From Filomicrobium insigne (GTDB lineage: Bacteria; Pseudomonadota; Alphaproteobacteria; Rhizobiales; Hyphomicrobiaceae): a stretch of DNA of 64,000 bases. This document shows, piece after piece, positions 9,112 to 18,214 of this stretch. The number at the start of each line of letters is the position of its first letter. Position 1 is the stretch's first letter. The stretch lies in NCBI RefSeq assembly GCF_900104305.1, contig NZ_FNJC01000002.1, positions 186,001-250,000 of the forward strand, read 5' to 3'. The notes under the pieces were generated by a model, which was not told where the DNA came from, searched no databases, and saw nothing but the letters and a program-made list of their open reading frames with translations. The position numbers and the translations under genes are program-made.

Positions 9112-9561
9112 TCAGCCCCCCTCCTCAACCTCAGTTACGAGGGAGATCTTTTTGAAACCACCGGCGCTGATGCGCCCCATAACCCGTGCGACAAGACCAT
9201 AGTTGGCCCCCTTATCCCCGCGCACAAAGATGGTTTCGTCGTAACCGTTGGCCGCAATCGCTTCGAGCTTGGGCTTAATTTCGTCGAGTTCAACCTTGGA
9301 CTCGCCGATGAAGACATCCCCCGTTGCCTTCACCGAAACCGCCAAAGGCTCTTTGCTCGACTGAAGCTGCTTCCCCCGGGCCTGCGGCAATTCAAGAGGA
9401 ACGCCGACCTGCAGCAAAGGGGCTGCCACCATGAAGATGATCAGCAGCACCAGCATCACGTCCACGAATGGCGTAACGTTGATCTCGGCCATCGGTGCAC
9501 TGCGCCGCGAGCGGCGTCGCCGCCCGGTATTCTGATGGACTGATTTGATACTCGCGCCCAT
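9112..9561 (-). CDS. tolR: Tol-Pal proton-channel subunit TolR (ExbD family)
   Basis: Forms the proton-conducting channel with TolQ and energises TolA. A basic cytosolic N-terminus is followed by one TM helix (about residues 30-52) carrying the conserved proton-relay aspartate in INVTPFVDVMLVLLIIF. A periplasmic domain then ends with GLVARVMGRISAGGFKKISL, typical of ExbD/TolR. At 149 aa the length is normal. It lies 44 bases after tolQ, and its stop is followed six bases later by the tolA start. Confidence 0.96.
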   Translation of the reverse strand: MGASIKSVHQNTGRRRRSRRSAPMAEINVTPFVDVMLVLLIIFMVAAPLLQVGVPLELPQARGKQLQSSKEPLAVSVKATGDVFIGESKVELDEIKPKLEAIAANGYDETIFVRGDKGANYGLVARVMGRISAGGFKKISLVTEVEEGG

Positions 9562-9605
9562 TCTCGAATTCCCTCACTGGCCAACGCCCCAGCCAAAAAA
9601 CCAGA

Positions 9606-10322
9606 TTAACTGCGCACGTCGATCTGACGAGACACGATGGCCGCAAACTCGTCGGCGAACGCTTCCAGACGATGCGACACCCGCGTCGAATCAGCTGAAA
9701 ACTTATTGTAGAAGATCACGGCAGGAATAGCGGCGAGAAGCCCCAGCGCGGTCGCGAACAACGCTTCGGCGATACCTGGAGCAACGACCGCCAGATTCGT
9801 ATTCTTGGAAATAGCAATCGCTTGGAAAGCGGTCATGATACCCCAAACCGTACCGAAAAGACCGACGAACGGAGCCGTCGCGCCAACGGTGGCCAGGAAG
9901 AGAAGACGGCTTTCTAAACGTTCCATCTCACGGCTGATGGTGACATCCATCACCTTTTCGACGCGCAATTGAATCCCCCCGAGAGCGCGCGCATTGCCCT
10001 CGACCGAACGCTTCCACTCGCGCATTGCCGCGACGAACAGAGCCGCCATGGCGATTGTGTGTCCGCGCGCCAGCGCGTTGTAGAGCTCATCGAGCGATTG
10101 GCCTGACCAGAACAGTTGCTCGAACTTGTCTGTTTCCCGCTGCGCCCGTCGAAAGGCGAAGAATTTCTCGACAACGATGGCCCACGACCAAACCGAAGCC
10201 AGAACCAATCCGACCATAACGATCTGCACGACGATATGCGCCTGCAGGAACAGCTCGAGAAACGAGAAACCTGCTGCCGGAGCAGCGTGTAAGTTCTGCG
10301 TCGTCAGCTCGGTCGGATTCAT
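9606..10322 (-). CDS. tolQ: Tol-Pal proton-channel subunit TolQ (MotA/ExbB family)
   Basis: Inner-membrane protein that forms the pentameric channel around TolR. It has three TM helices: about residues 20-45, 140-160 and 175-200. The conserved VGATAPFVGLFGTVWGIM segment and the proline/threonine-containing last helix (ALFATALGLLAAIPAV) are characteristic. At 238 aa the length is typical. It is the first gene of the tolQ-tolR-tolA-tolB run. The 301 bases upstream (to ybgC) probably carry the promoter. Confidence 0.96.
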   Translation of the reverse strand: MNPTELTTQNLHAAPAAGFSFLELFLQAHIVVQIVMVGLVLASVWSWAIVVEKFFAFRRAQRETDKFEQLFWSGQSLDELYNALARGHTIAMAALFVAAMREWKRSVEGNARALGGIQLRVEKVMDVTISREMERLESRLLFLATVGATAPFVGLFGTVWGIMTAFQAIAISKNTNLAVVAPGIAEALFATALGLLAAIPAVIFYNKFSADSTRVSHRLEAFADEFAAIVSRQIDVRS

Positions 10323-10623
10323 ATTTTCAATTGCTCGCTGTTGAAATCTCTGGGAAGCACACCGGGAAGGGCAGGCAGATGCGCGCTAGGCACCCACCTT
10401 GATCCATCTTTCGATGTGCTCATCGCCTGAGTAAGGCTCCCCGTATTAAGCACCGCTTCTTGCTGGCCAATATGACAAAACAAGGGCTTTAACCGGTACG
10501 ATGGCCCCAATATAGCGGGTCATTCACCTTGGACGCATCATCGAGCAACCGCCTTACCCGATACGAATTGCCGCGCATCCACGCCTTTTTCCGCGATTTA
10601 GCAACTTAGTGCTTATCAGCGCG
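10323..10623. other. Intergenic region between ybgC and tolQ
   Basis: No gene, RNA or clear repeat was seen in these 301 bases. Separation of ybgC from tolQ by this distance suggests that tolQ has its own promoter here, unlike the tight ybgC-tolQ arrangement of enterobacteria. No convincing -35/-10 pair could be assigned by eye. Confidence 0.4.
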
Positions 10624-11082
10624 CTATGAGAGACCGGCCCGGACGAGTTCCCCCAGCCGGAGGGGCTTTCCCGACATCGCGACGAGAACCACGGTCACTA
10701 CCGCTTCGAAAATCGTCACACCGTCCCGAGTAATTCGCTGGTCCAGCGTTACAGACGCTCCCCCCAGCTCGCGAACACTCGTTTCCACCTGCAGCAAATC
10801 ATCCATCCGAGCTGGCCTGCGAAAATCAAGCGTCATACGGCGAACGACAAAAGCAGCAGGCTCACTGCTTTGCGATCCGTCAATCAAACCACGCGCATCA
10901 ATACCGCTAAGGCGGAGGAAGTCTGTGCGACCGCGCTCACAATAGCGCACGTAAGAGGCATGGTAGACGACCCCGCCTGCATCCGTATCCTCAAAATAGA
11001 CCCGGACGGGCAGCACGTGGCGACGTCCATTTTCATCATCGATGATACGCCCGGCAACGTCGGGCCACGGCGTTTCGCCCAT
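10624..11082 (-). CDS. ybgC: Tol-Pal-associated acyl-CoA thioesterase YbgC
   Basis: Hot-dog-fold acyl-CoA thioesterase of the 4-hydroxybenzoyl-CoA thioesterase family, usually encoded beside tolQ. The signature VYFEDTDAGGVVYHASYVRY (about residues 28-47) contains the catalytic Asp, followed by the ERGRTDFLR helix. At 152 aa it is slightly longer than the usual 135-140, owing to an N-terminal extension (MGETPWPDVAG). Its start is two bases from the stop of the upstream metallophosphoesterase gene, so the two are probably co-transcribed. Confidence 0.92.
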   Translation of the reverse strand: MGETPWPDVAGRIIDDENGRRHVLPVRVYFEDTDAGGVVYHASYVRYCERGRTDFLRLSGIDARGLIDGSQSSEPAAFVVRRMTLDFRRPARMDDLLQVETSVRELGGASVTLDQRITRDGVTIFEAVVTVVLVAMSGKPLRLGELVRAGLS

Positions 11083-11084
11083 CT

Positions 11085-12011
11085 CTAAGCTCCCATGATA
11101 TCGAGCGCGACAATTTCTGGCGGCACGCCGAAACGGATCGGCAATCCGCTACAGCCAAGCCCACCAGAAACGACCAAATTCCTGTCGCCATCGACGATAT
11201 GACCGTAAAGGAATCGGCGCCCATAACGTGATGGCACAACCGGCGCATATCCGAACAGACGGACCTGCCCGCCATGAGTGTGCCCCGATATCGTCACCGC
11301 CACACGATCCGCCAAATCTCCCATTTCTGCAAAGATATCCGGCTCATGCGCCATCAAAACAACCGGCGCGTCATCCGTCACCTGAGCAAGTGTCGCGGGC
11401 AGGTCATGAAGGCCTTCGTACGGAATGGGCGGGTATTGTCCATCGGCACGCCAGGGAGGAAACAACGCCCATTGATCTGCCAAGCCGGCAAGCCAAAACG
11501 CTCCATTCTCTGTTTCAAGACGCACGCTATCGTTTTGATAAACAGCAATTCCGACATCCTGAAGTGCAGTACCAACGACCGTCGGACCTGACCTTCTGGT
11601 CTGCGCTTCTTCATCCGCCCACCAGTCATGGTTGCCTAGAACCGCATGCACACCGAGCGGAGCCTCTAATCCTTTGAGGACATTGGCCCAATCGCCATTT
11701 AAGATCGGTTGAGCATAAGGTATGAGGCCTGAGATCCGTGACATGCGACGGCTGGCGATAAAATCGCCAAGCAGGAGCACTACGTCCGGCTTGAGCGCAT
11801 TCGTCCGCGCCACAATCTGATGAACGCGTGCAAGGCCCATCCAAGGATCGCAAACGTGCAAATCTGCAATAACAGCCGCGCGCAATCGCAGGCCTTGCGG
11901 CCAGAACTTGGGGCGCAACTCGTAGCGACTGACACGCAGGCGAAACGGCTCGGCCAGCGCATAACCGCCAAACAGCGTTCCACCGGCAGCCAACGCCAGG
12001 CCGCCTTTCAA
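11085..12011 (-). CDS. Calcineurin-like metallophosphoesterase (YkuE-type) with Tat-like signal
   Basis: Di-metal phosphoesterase. Metal-binding motifs in order are DLHVCDPW (about residue 50), GDFIAS (about 80), GNHDWW (about 125) and GHTHGGQ (about 243). The first ordinary start is a TTG at 12011. The frame stays open upstream and encodes LTRRTFLKGG directly before and across that codon, a textbook twin-arginine motif. The native N-terminus is therefore probably upstream, perhaps at the CTG 12032, and the enzyme would be exported by Tat. No ATG or GTG exists upstream in frame before a stop. It precedes ybgC by two bases. The substrate is unknown. Confidence 0.82.
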   Translation of the reverse strand: MKGGLALAAGGTLFGGYALAEPFRLRVSRYELRPKFWPQGLRLRAAVIADLHVCDPWMGLARVHQIVARTNALKPDVVLLLGDFIASRRMSRISGLIPYAQPILNGDWANVLKGLEAPLGVHAVLGNHDWWADEEAQTRRSGPTVVGTALQDVGIAVYQNDSVRLETENGAFWLAGLADQWALFPPWRADGQYPPIPYEGLHDLPATLAQVTDDAPVVLMAHEPDIFAEMGDLADRVAVTISGHTHGGQVRLFGYAPVVPSRYGRRFLYGHIVDGDRNLVVSGGLGCSGLPIRFGVPPEIVALDIMGA

Positions 12012-12227
12012 GAATGTTCGTCGCGTAAGCAGCTTAAAGCCCCGTTCGTCATGTGCTTGTGCCCGATAAAACCGTCCCCGGCTTTGGGCCTCATCTAATG
12101 CAAAAATTAAGCAAGAACCGTGCCCCTACCCCGCCGATAGAACCCATTTCCGGCTGAGAAGAGAATTCCCGACAAGCATGGAAAACAATTTGTTAAGAGC
12201 CGGATCACGTTCGCGTTCTAACGTCCA

Positions 12228-13298
12228 TCAAAGCGCGCTGCTTTGATCGTCCTCGCCGCCACCGGCGTCATCATCGAACAAGGGCAAGTCTGGAACGGAC
12301 TGGCGCTTCGGGCCCGAAAGACCGAGATGGCGGTAGGCCTTAAGCGTCAACACACGCCCGCGTGGGGTGCGACCAATGAAGCCCTGCTGCAACAAATAAG
12401 GCTCCACAATCTCTTCAAGCGCGTCGCGAGGCTCAGAGAGAGCCGCAGCCAGCGTCTCAATCCCGACGGGTCCCCCATCGTAATTGTGTACGATGCACGC
12501 CAGATAGCGATGGTCGAGTGCATCGAGCCCCTCGTTATCGACTTCCAGCATCCGCAACGCCTTGTCGGCAACTTCCGCATCAATTGCCGGGCTTCCTGCC
12601 ACATCGCTGAAATCGCGCACGCGCCGCAAAAGGCGCCCTGCGATACGCGGCGTCCCACGCGCCCGGCGGGCAATTTCTCTCGCTCCCTCGGGCAACATTG
12701 GCGCTCCAAGAACACGCGCTCCGCGCTCTATAACCCGCTGCAACTCTTCCACAGAATAGAAGTTCAACCGGATGGGAATCCCAAAGCGGTCACGCAACGG
12801 ATTGGTCAGAAGCCCAGCGCGGGTCGTGGCTCCGACGAGAGTGAATTTAGCCAGATCAATCCGCACAGACCTCGCCGCCGGTCCTTCACCAATCATCAGA
12901 TCGAGCTGGAAATCCTCCATAGCAGGATAAAGGATTTCCTCAACCGCCGGATTGAGCCGGTGGATCTCGTCGATAAACAAAACATCGCGATCTTCCAGGT
13001 TCGTCAAAAGCGCTGCAAGATCGCCAGCCTTCGAAATCACCGGCCCGGACGTCGCGCGAAAACCAACTCCCAATTCTCGCGACATAATTTGCGCAAGCGT
13101 TGTCTTGCCCAACCCTGGAGGCCCAGCAAACAACACGTGATCAAGGGCATCCCCGCGCGATCGGGCCGCCTGTATGAAGATCCGCAAGTTGGCGCGCGCC
13201 TGCTCCTGCCCGATAAACTCGTCGAGCGACTGCGGGCGGACGCTAGCTTCGAATTCATCCGCACCTTGCTTCGCCGATGTCACCAAGCGTTCAGTCAT
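12228..13298 (-). CDS. ruvB: Holliday junction branch migration helicase RuvB
   Basis: AAA+ motor that drives Holliday junction branch migration with RuvA. The N-terminal [13 protein letters not shown] is followed by Walker A GPPGLGKT (about residues 59-66), Walker B FIDEIH, sensor [18 protein letters not shown] (about 155-172), and the C-terminal winged helix with [12 protein letters not shown]. At 356 aa the length is standard. A short acidic tail follows. It is separated from ruvA by two unrelated small genes, so ruvB is not in a compact ruvCAB operon here. Confidence 0.97.
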   Translation of the reverse strand: MTERLVTSAKQGADEFEASVRPQSLDEFIGQEQARANLRIFIQAARSRGDALDHVLFAGPPGLGKTTLAQIMSRELGVGFRATSGPVISKAGDLAALLTNLEDRDVLFIDEIHRLNPAVEEILYPAMEDFQLDLMIGEGPAARSVRIDLAKFTLVGATTRAGLLTNPLRDRFGIPIRLNFYSVEELQRVIERGARVLGAPMLPEGAREIARRARGTPRIAGRLLRRVRDFSDVAGSPAIDAEVADKALRMLEVDNEGLDALDHRYLACIVHNYDGGPVGIETLAAALSEPRDALEEIVEPYLLQQGFIGRTPRGRVLTLKAYRHLGLSGPKRQSVPDLPLFDDDAGGGEDDQSSAL

Positions 13299-13549
13299 GT
13301 CCAGGTCTCGAAATTCCCCGTCTTCGCTCAGATCTCGGGCGGCTAGCTGTTAATTTCGCCCGGACTTGAACACCTTCCGGGCACCTCTTGCTAGCTCCTA
13401 GCATGATTTGCCCGAAACCCTATCCTCGGCCGAAAACTACGCGCTGATGAGCTTGTACCCCGTTGCAGGTCTAACTTGCATCTACCATGTCTTGAGATGG
13501 GGAAGATGAAAACATCCGCCCCTGTAAGCTCAGCATGAAGGAAACCATC

Positions 13550-13927
13550 ATGTGTGACTATTCCCTTGAAACCTATCGCACGACACCGGCACGCACCGGC
13601 GAGACTTACGAAACCTACCGCTTCCCATCCAGTACGGTTGGCTTCGTTGACGCGGGCGACAAGGAAACGGCGGTCTGCATGTCCTGCGACACGCGTCTCA
13701 TCATCGAACAGATACCCGAGTTCGTACGTGAGAAGCTGGGCATCGGTCCCCGCGAAGAGGTGACCTTCGTGCGCCTCGAAGAGGGCCCACATCGCGATGG
13801 TGTGCGCTTTGCCAATGGCCAGGAAATCAATCTTCAACGCCTAGGGCCAGGGGTGAAGGCATACGTACTTGATGCCCTCGACGGCGAAACGAAGATCGTT
13901 AAAGAGGCGGCCACGACCACAGCCTGA
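13550..13927 (+). CDS. Conserved hypothetical protein beginning MCDYSLETY
   Basis: A 125-residue cytosolic protein of unknown function. The start at 13550 is preferred over the in-frame ATG at 13535 because AAGGAA lies 6-8 bases before it. The MCDYSL N-terminus followed by a short beta-rich segment is reminiscent of small hypothetical proteins in other Hyphomicrobiales. The CMSCDTRL motif has two cysteines that might bind a metal or form a redox pair. There is no signal peptide or TM segment. It is transcribed alone, opposite to its neighbours, and followed by a hairpin with a T-containing tail. Confidence 0.75.
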   Translation: MCDYSLETYRTTPARTGETYETYRFPSSTVGFVDAGDKETAVCMSCDTRLIIEQIPEFVREKLGIGPREEVTFVRLEEGPHRDGVRFANGQEINLQRLGPGVKAYVLDALDGETKIVKEAATTTA

Positions 13928-13979
13928 GATGGCCGCGCGTCGGTAGTCTTATCGATAAATAAATGAAACTTGGACCTGA

Positions 13980-14005
13980 GGGCGGATCTGCTTTCCGCCC
14001 TTATC
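13980..14005 (+). terminator. Terminator-like hairpin after the MCDYSL gene
   Basis: A perfect 7-bp stem, GGGCGGA (13980-13986) with TCCGCCC (13994-14000), encloses a 7-base loop and is followed by TTATCTT. It lies about 55 bases after the stop at 13927. The tail is interrupted by A and C, so strength is uncertain. Confidence 0.5.
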
Positions 14006-14033
14006 TTCGGGATTTTGCGCCGCCGAAACTGGC

Positions 14034-14450
14034 TCACCCTTCTAGAATACCGCCCGAGATCAACGCGTAACGAACCGCGAGCGATATTAATCCGCCCAGA
14101 AAGGCCAGTGGCGCGAAGAGATCCTGATACGGCATATGCAGAACGATCGCTGCGAGGAAAAAGCCAACCACACCGGCAACCGCCGCCTCGATCCAACCGA
14201 GCTGACCGCGCACCAAAATCAAGACGGCAACGATGATGGCCGCGACCGTGGCAGGCGCGACAGACCATAGAAATGCCGAAACGCTGGCGACCCCTGCTGG
14301 AGGCAGATCAGCAGGCAACAAAGCCGCAAGCCCTAAGAGTGGCGCAAGGCCAAGTACAATGGCAACGGCAAGTCCGCCGAAGAAAGGACCGACAAGCATA
14401 TATCCAAGAAACGACCAGAATGCCCGCTGTAGATTGCTGGCTTTATCCAT
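14034..14450 (-). CDS. Small integral membrane protein, unknown function
   Basis: A 138-residue protein with four predicted TM helices, at about residues 10-40, 52-78, 80-100 and 108-132, rich in Ala/Gly/Leu. No family motif was recognised. It lies 36 bases downstream of ruvA on the same strand and may be co-transcribed with ruvC-ruvA. Nothing in the sequence suggests a DNA-repair role. Position and composition support a real gene. Confidence 0.75.
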   Translation of the reverse strand: MDKASNLQRAFWSFLGYMLVGPFFGGLAVAIVLGLAPLLGLAALLPADLPPAGVASVSAFLWSVAPATVAAIIVAVLILVRGQLGWIEAAVAGVVGFFLAAIVLHMPYQDLFAPLAFLGGLISLAVRYALISGGILEG

Positions 14451-14486
14451 AACGAATTCCCCAGTTGGTCATTGTGACAGCCCCGG

Positions 14487-15113
14487 CTAACGCGCCAATT
14501 CCTTCAGCCCCCGCCGCAGCAATTGCGCCGTATCGGCCTCCCCGCCAAGCTCCTGCGAAGCAACCGCAACAGCTTGCGCAGCCTGAGCTGGCGCATAACC
14601 CAGATTTGTGAGTGCGGATATTGCCTCCGCCACGGCGTTTCCTTCGACCGCCGACATCGTCACGCCGCCGGCCTCAGCACCAGCTGGCGCACCTTTGAGT
14701 CCGGCAACCGATAGGCCGGGCGCCTTGTCTTTCAGCTCAGCAACAATGCGTTGTGCCAGTTTCTTGCCGACACCCTGCGCTTGCTCAACCGCACCCCAGT
14801 TTCCCAGCGCGACAGCACTTGCGAGATCCTGAGGGCTCAAAACACCGAGAACGGCCAGCGCAACCTTCGCACCGACGCCCTGCACATTCTGTAAGGTCCG
14901 AAACCACGTCCGCTCGACCTCGCTTGCAAAGCCGTAAAGTCGGATCGCGTCCTCGCGCACATGAGTATCGATCGTCAGGCTTGCTTCTTCCCCGACCTTC
15001 AGCCCCCTAAGCGCGCGTACCGACGCCTGTACTTCATAGCCTACGCCGTTGACGTCTAGAATGAGGAAGCTCTCGCCGATAGCGTCGACCTTCCCACGCA
15101 ATTTGCCGATCAT
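14487..15113 (-). CDS. ruvA: Holliday junction branch migration protein RuvA
   Basis: Tetrameric junction-binding protein that loads RuvB. The start at 15113 (MIGKLRGKVD) has AGGAG 7-8 bases upstream. Domain I (OB fold, about 1-62) is followed by the helix-hairpin-helix region with LQNVQGVGAKVALAVLG and GVGKKLAQRIVAELKDK (about 70-135), a flexible Ala/Gly linker, and the RuvB-interacting domain III (about 160-208: EAISALTNLGYAPAQA). At 208 aa it is normal. The ruvC stop lies 8 bases upstream of its start. Confidence 0.96.
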   Translation of the reverse strand: MIGKLRGKVDAIGESFLILDVNGVGYEVQASVRALRGLKVGEEASLTIDTHVREDAIRLYGFASEVERTWFRTLQNVQGVGAKVALAVLGVLSPQDLASAVALGNWGAVEQAQGVGKKLAQRIVAELKDKAPGLSVAGLKGAPAGAEAGGVTMSAVEGNAVAEAISALTNLGYAPAQAAQAVAVASQELGGEADTAQLLRRGLKELAR

Positions 15114-15121
15114 GTCGTCTC

Positions 15122-15661
15122 CTATGACGCCGCTGCACGCAGCGCGCGCAAAGCCCGTGCTTGTGGGCTCGTACGATGATTGGCATGGCAAATAGCAATG
15201 GCAAGCGCATCCGCCTCGTCGGCACTGCCGAACTTCGCTTTCGGCAACAGGAAACCGATCATCGCCTGGATCTGCTTCTTGTCCGCATGGCCGGTCCCGA
15301 CCACCGACTTCTTGATAAGGTTGGGAGAGTATTCCGACACGCGAAGCCCTCTCATCGCAGGGGCCAGCAGCGCCATGCCTCGGGCCTGCCCAAGCTTCAG
15401 CGTCGCGCGCGCATTATCGTTGACAAACGTCTCTTCAACGGCGGCCTCTTGCGGAGAGAAACTGGCGATAACCCCACAGATTCCCTCGTAAATCTCACGC
15501 AGGCGGAATGCCAACTCCTCGTCGTTGGTAGACGCGATATGTCCCGACGCGACGTAGGTGAGGCGCACCCCGTCGCTTTCGACGACTCCCCAGCCGGTAC
15601 GCCGCAAGCCTGGATCGATACCGATAATGCGTGCAGTTCTCTGTGACATGATCTTTGGCAT
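15122..15661 (-). CDS. ruvC: Crossover junction endodeoxyribonuclease RuvC
   Basis: Dimeric resolvase that cuts Holliday junctions. Conserved features are [16 protein letters not shown] with the first catalytic Asp, the EETF motif (catalytic Glu, about residue 76), and the C-terminal [12 protein letters not shown] with the last two acidic ligands. At 179 aa it is typical. A start at 15649 (MSQRTARII) is about as likely as 15661, as neither has a strong ribosome site. It is the first gene of the ruvC-ruvA pair. Confidence 0.95.
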   Translation of the reverse strand: MPKIMSQRTARIIGIDPGLRRTGWGVVESDGVRLTYVASGHIASTNDEELAFRLREIYEGICGVIASFSPQEAAVEETFVNDNARATLKLGQARGMALLAPAMRGLRVSEYSPNLIKKSVVGTGHADKKQIQAMIGFLLPKAKFGSADEADALAIAICHANHRTSPQARALRALRAAAS

Positions 15662-15739
15662 ATCACAGCTTCTGATTCGCGAGCTTACGCACGCATACGC
15701 GCAGCCTCTTCTTCCGGAAGGATGATACCGGACAGCCTC

Positions 15740-16489
15740 TTATGCGGCGGTCAACTTGCTCAGAACTTCTTCCGAAACTTCGAAGTTGGCATACACGTTC
15801 TGCACGTCATCATCGTCTTCAAGCGTGGAAATCAGCTTGAGAATGCTGTTGGCATGGTCTTCGTCAACTTCAGTCGAAAGGTTGGGCCGCCAGACCGCCT
15901 TGACGCTCTCTGCCGCACCAAGCTTCTCTTCCAGCGCTGACGCAGCGCTGCCGAGATTGTCGAAAGTGCAAGTGATCAAGTGCCCGCTATCATCGGAAGC
16001 GGCATCATCCGCGCCCGCTTCGACAGCTGCTTCAAGGATGTCATCTGCCGAACCAGCTTCTGTTGCGTAGCGAATTTCGCCCAAGTGATCGAACATGTGC
16101 GAGACCGAACCCGTTGAACCGAGATTGCCGCCATGTTTACTGAACGCGGCACGTACCGCAGCGCCGGTACGGTTTCGGTTATCAGTTAGAGCTTCAACGA
16201 TCACGGCCACGCCGCCCGGTGCATACCCCTCATAGCGGACGCTTTCAAAGGTATCAGCGTCCGCACCCTGCGCCTTCTTGATGGCTCGTTCGATGTTGTC
16301 CTTCGGCATGTTTTCCACGCGCGCAGCCTGAATGGCCAAACGTAACTTGGGGTTCATGCCTGGATCTGGCGAACCGCTTTTGGCCGCCATCGTGATTTCA
16401 CGCGCGAGCTTGGTGAACGCCTTCGCCCGGGCAGCGTCCTGCTTGCCCTTGCGGTGCATAATGTTCTTGAACTGTGAATGGCCGGCCAT
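15740..16489 (-). CDS. YebC/TACO1 family protein
   Basis: Probable YebC/PmpR family member, a translation- or transcription-associated protein. TACO1-type homologues help ribosomes through difficult sequences. The signature [19 protein letters not shown] at the N-terminus and [20 protein letters not shown] (about residues 85-104) are diagnostic. The start at 16489 has AAGGAG 10 bases upstream. At 249 aa it is standard. It precedes ruvC by about 80 bases, the common yebC-ruvC order in proteobacteria. Confidence 0.95.
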   Translation of the reverse strand: MAGHSQFKNIMHRKGKQDAARAKAFTKLAREITMAAKSGSPDPGMNPKLRLAIQAARVENMPKDNIERAIKKAQGADADTFESVRYEGYAPGGVAVIVEALTDNRNRTGAAVRAAFSKHGGNLGSTGSVSHMFDHLGEIRYATEAGSADDILEAAVEAGADDAASDDSGHLITCTFDNLGSAASALEEKLGAAESVKAVWRPNLSTEVDEDHANSILKLISTLEDDDDVQNVYANFEVSEEVLSKLTAA

Positions 16490-16656
16490 TCTTTGCGCTC
16501 CTTGGGCTCTGCAACGGCGTCGCGTGCGTCCCGGTCTCAAAAGGACAGACGCAAATCACGGCAAACGCCGAATATTGACTGTGGTTGCCTGTTTCTGCGC
16601 GAGGTAAGCCGTGCCGGTCAAGGGCCCAAGGTCCTGCCTCTAACGGAATAGGCCGT

Positions 16657-17481
16657 TCAACTGAGCCAGAATTCCGGCTCGGAAGATTGCAGAACACCAC
16701 CCAAACGCACAGCCTTGACCCGTGTCGCCAAGCCCGTGCGGTCATCGATTTCAACCGCTAGACCTGAAACCGTCGCCGGTCCGTCGGATGGTTCAAACCG
16801 CTGCCGCGGGATCCGTGTCCTGAAGCGATTGATGGGTTCCTCCACCTGCATACCCAGAACAGACTCGTAATCGCCGCACATCCCAGCATCCGACATATAT
16901 GCCGTACCGGACGGAAGAATGCGCTCATCCGCAGTCGGTGCATGCGTGTGTGTACCGACGATCACACTAGCCCGTCCGTCAAAATAATGCCCGAACGCCT
17001 GCTTCTCACTCGTCGTTTCAGCGTGAAAATCAATCAAAATGACATCTGCGCCTTGCCCCAAAGGACAGGCCTCAACCTCAGCATCCACAGCGTTGAAAGG
17101 ACAATCCATATCAGCCATGAAGACACGTCCGAGCACGTTGACGACAAGCACGTCGGCGTCGTTCCGTGCCTTGAAAAGCCCCGCCCCGCGCCCCGGCGTT
17201 CCCTTGGGAAAATTGACGGGTCGGATCAACCGGTCATGCCGCTCAATGTAGACGAGCGTTTCCTTTTGATCGAAAGCATGATTACCGAGCGTAACGACAT
17301 CGGCTCCGGCATCAAGAAGCTCCGTCAGAATGGATTCGCTGATCCCGAAACCGCCGGCCGCATTCTCACCGTTTATGACCACGAAATCGAGATCATAGCG
17401 CCGCCGCAGCTCCGGAATGGCGGCAATCGCCGCCTTCCGTCCTGACCGCCCAACAACATCACCGAGAAATAAAAGCCGCAT
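16657..17481 (-). CDS. YmdB-type metallophosphodiesterase (TIGR00282 family)
   Basis: Calcineurin-like phosphodiesterase. YmdB homologues hydrolyse cyclic nucleotides. Motifs in order are LFLGDVVGRSGR (1-14), VINGENAAGGFG (about 36-47), TLGNHAFDQKE (about 64-74), DFHAETTSEKQAFGHYFDGR (about 150-169), and GTHTHAPTADERILPSGTAY followed by SDAGMCGDYESVLGM. All metal ligands expected for the family appear to be present. At 274 aa it is full length. It starts 3 bases after the 5-FCL stop, so the two form an operon. Confidence 0.93.
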   Translation of the reverse strand: MRLLFLGDVVGRSGRKAAIAAIPELRRRYDLDFVVINGENAAGGFGISESILTELLDAGADVVTLGNHAFDQKETLVYIERHDRLIRPVNFPKGTPGRGAGLFKARNDADVLVVNVLGRVFMADMDCPFNAVDAEVEACPLGQGADVILIDFHAETTSEKQAFGHYFDGRASVIVGTHTHAPTADERILPSGTAYMSDAGMCGDYESVLGMQVEEPINRFRTRIPRQRFEPSDGPATVSGLAVEIDDRTGLATRVKAVRLGGVLQSSEPEFWLS

Positions 17482-17484
17482 CCG

Positions 17485-18093
17485 TCAGTCGCCGCACCGG
17501 ATCGGGCCACTGGGTGTCAGCACCCAATCAACGCGCTGGTCATAATTGTCGTGTGGCACGGCATCAACTTTCATCTCATCAAGAGCGAGGCCAACCGTCA
17601 CGACAGACTTCTTCGCCTTCAGTTCCGCGAGAGTGCGATCGTAAAAGCCGCCGCCATAGCCGACACGGTAGCCGCGCGTGTCAAAAGCTAAGAGTGGAAC
17701 CAGGACGACGTCCGGAATAGCTACCGGGGCGTCATCCCGCGGCTCCATGATGCCCCACATTGCCTCTTTCATGTCGTCGCCCGGCTTCCAGGCCCGGAAA
17801 ATAAGGGGCTTCGCCTTCCCGACCATGACCGGCAGCGCCAACGTGCACCCCTCGTCCATCAAACGCAGCATCAGCGGCGTCGCGTCGAGTTCCTCGCCAA
17901 AGGGCGCAAAACCTGACACGACAGATCCCGGAGCGGGTTGGCAAAAACTGAGCCCGTGTTCTGCTAGACGTTGCGCCACCTCTGCCCCGGATTCGAGAAC
18001 AACGCGCGCACGCGTCTTCTTACCCGCAAGGCGCAATTGCTTTTTCGCCTCTCGCAGCTCCTGGTCGTCTAAGTTTACGTCGGTAAAAGTCAT
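17485..18093 (-). CDS. 5-formyltetrahydrofolate cyclo-ligase
   Basis: Converts 5-formyl-THF to 5,10-methenyl-THF with ATP. The conserved C-terminal block DTRGYRVGYGGGFYDRTLA (ATP/folate site) and VPHDNYDQRVDWVLTP are clear. The start at 18093 (MTFTDVN) is supported by an AGGGGAAAG ribosome site. The frame is open to 18126. The protein is about 202 aa, normal for the family. It lies just downstream of the 6S RNA gene, which is the position of ygfA/fau in E. coli. Confidence 0.93.
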   Translation of the reverse strand: MTFTDVNLDDQELREAKKQLRLAGKKTRARVVLESGAEVAQRLAEHGLSFCQPAPGSVVSGFAPFGEELDATPLMLRLMDEGCTLALPVMVGKAKPLIFRAWKPGDDMKEAMWGIMEPRDDAPVAIPDVVLVPLLAFDTRGYRVGYGGGFYDRTLAELKAKKSVVTVGLALDEMKVDAVPHDNYDQRVDWVLTPSGPIRCGD

Positions 18094-18214
18094 TCTTTCC
18101 CCTTGAAGCAAAAATGGCAGGAACAATCCATGCCAAAAAGCACTACCGTCTCATTCCACGTCGTCGGTGAATGAGCTCCACATGCTCGCGCAACAGTGAG
18201 CGTGCGACCCTTGC

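Noticed and set aside
12243..13346. 367-codon plus-strand frame over ruvB
   Set aside because: ruvB is unambiguous on the minus strand. The antisense product has no family features.
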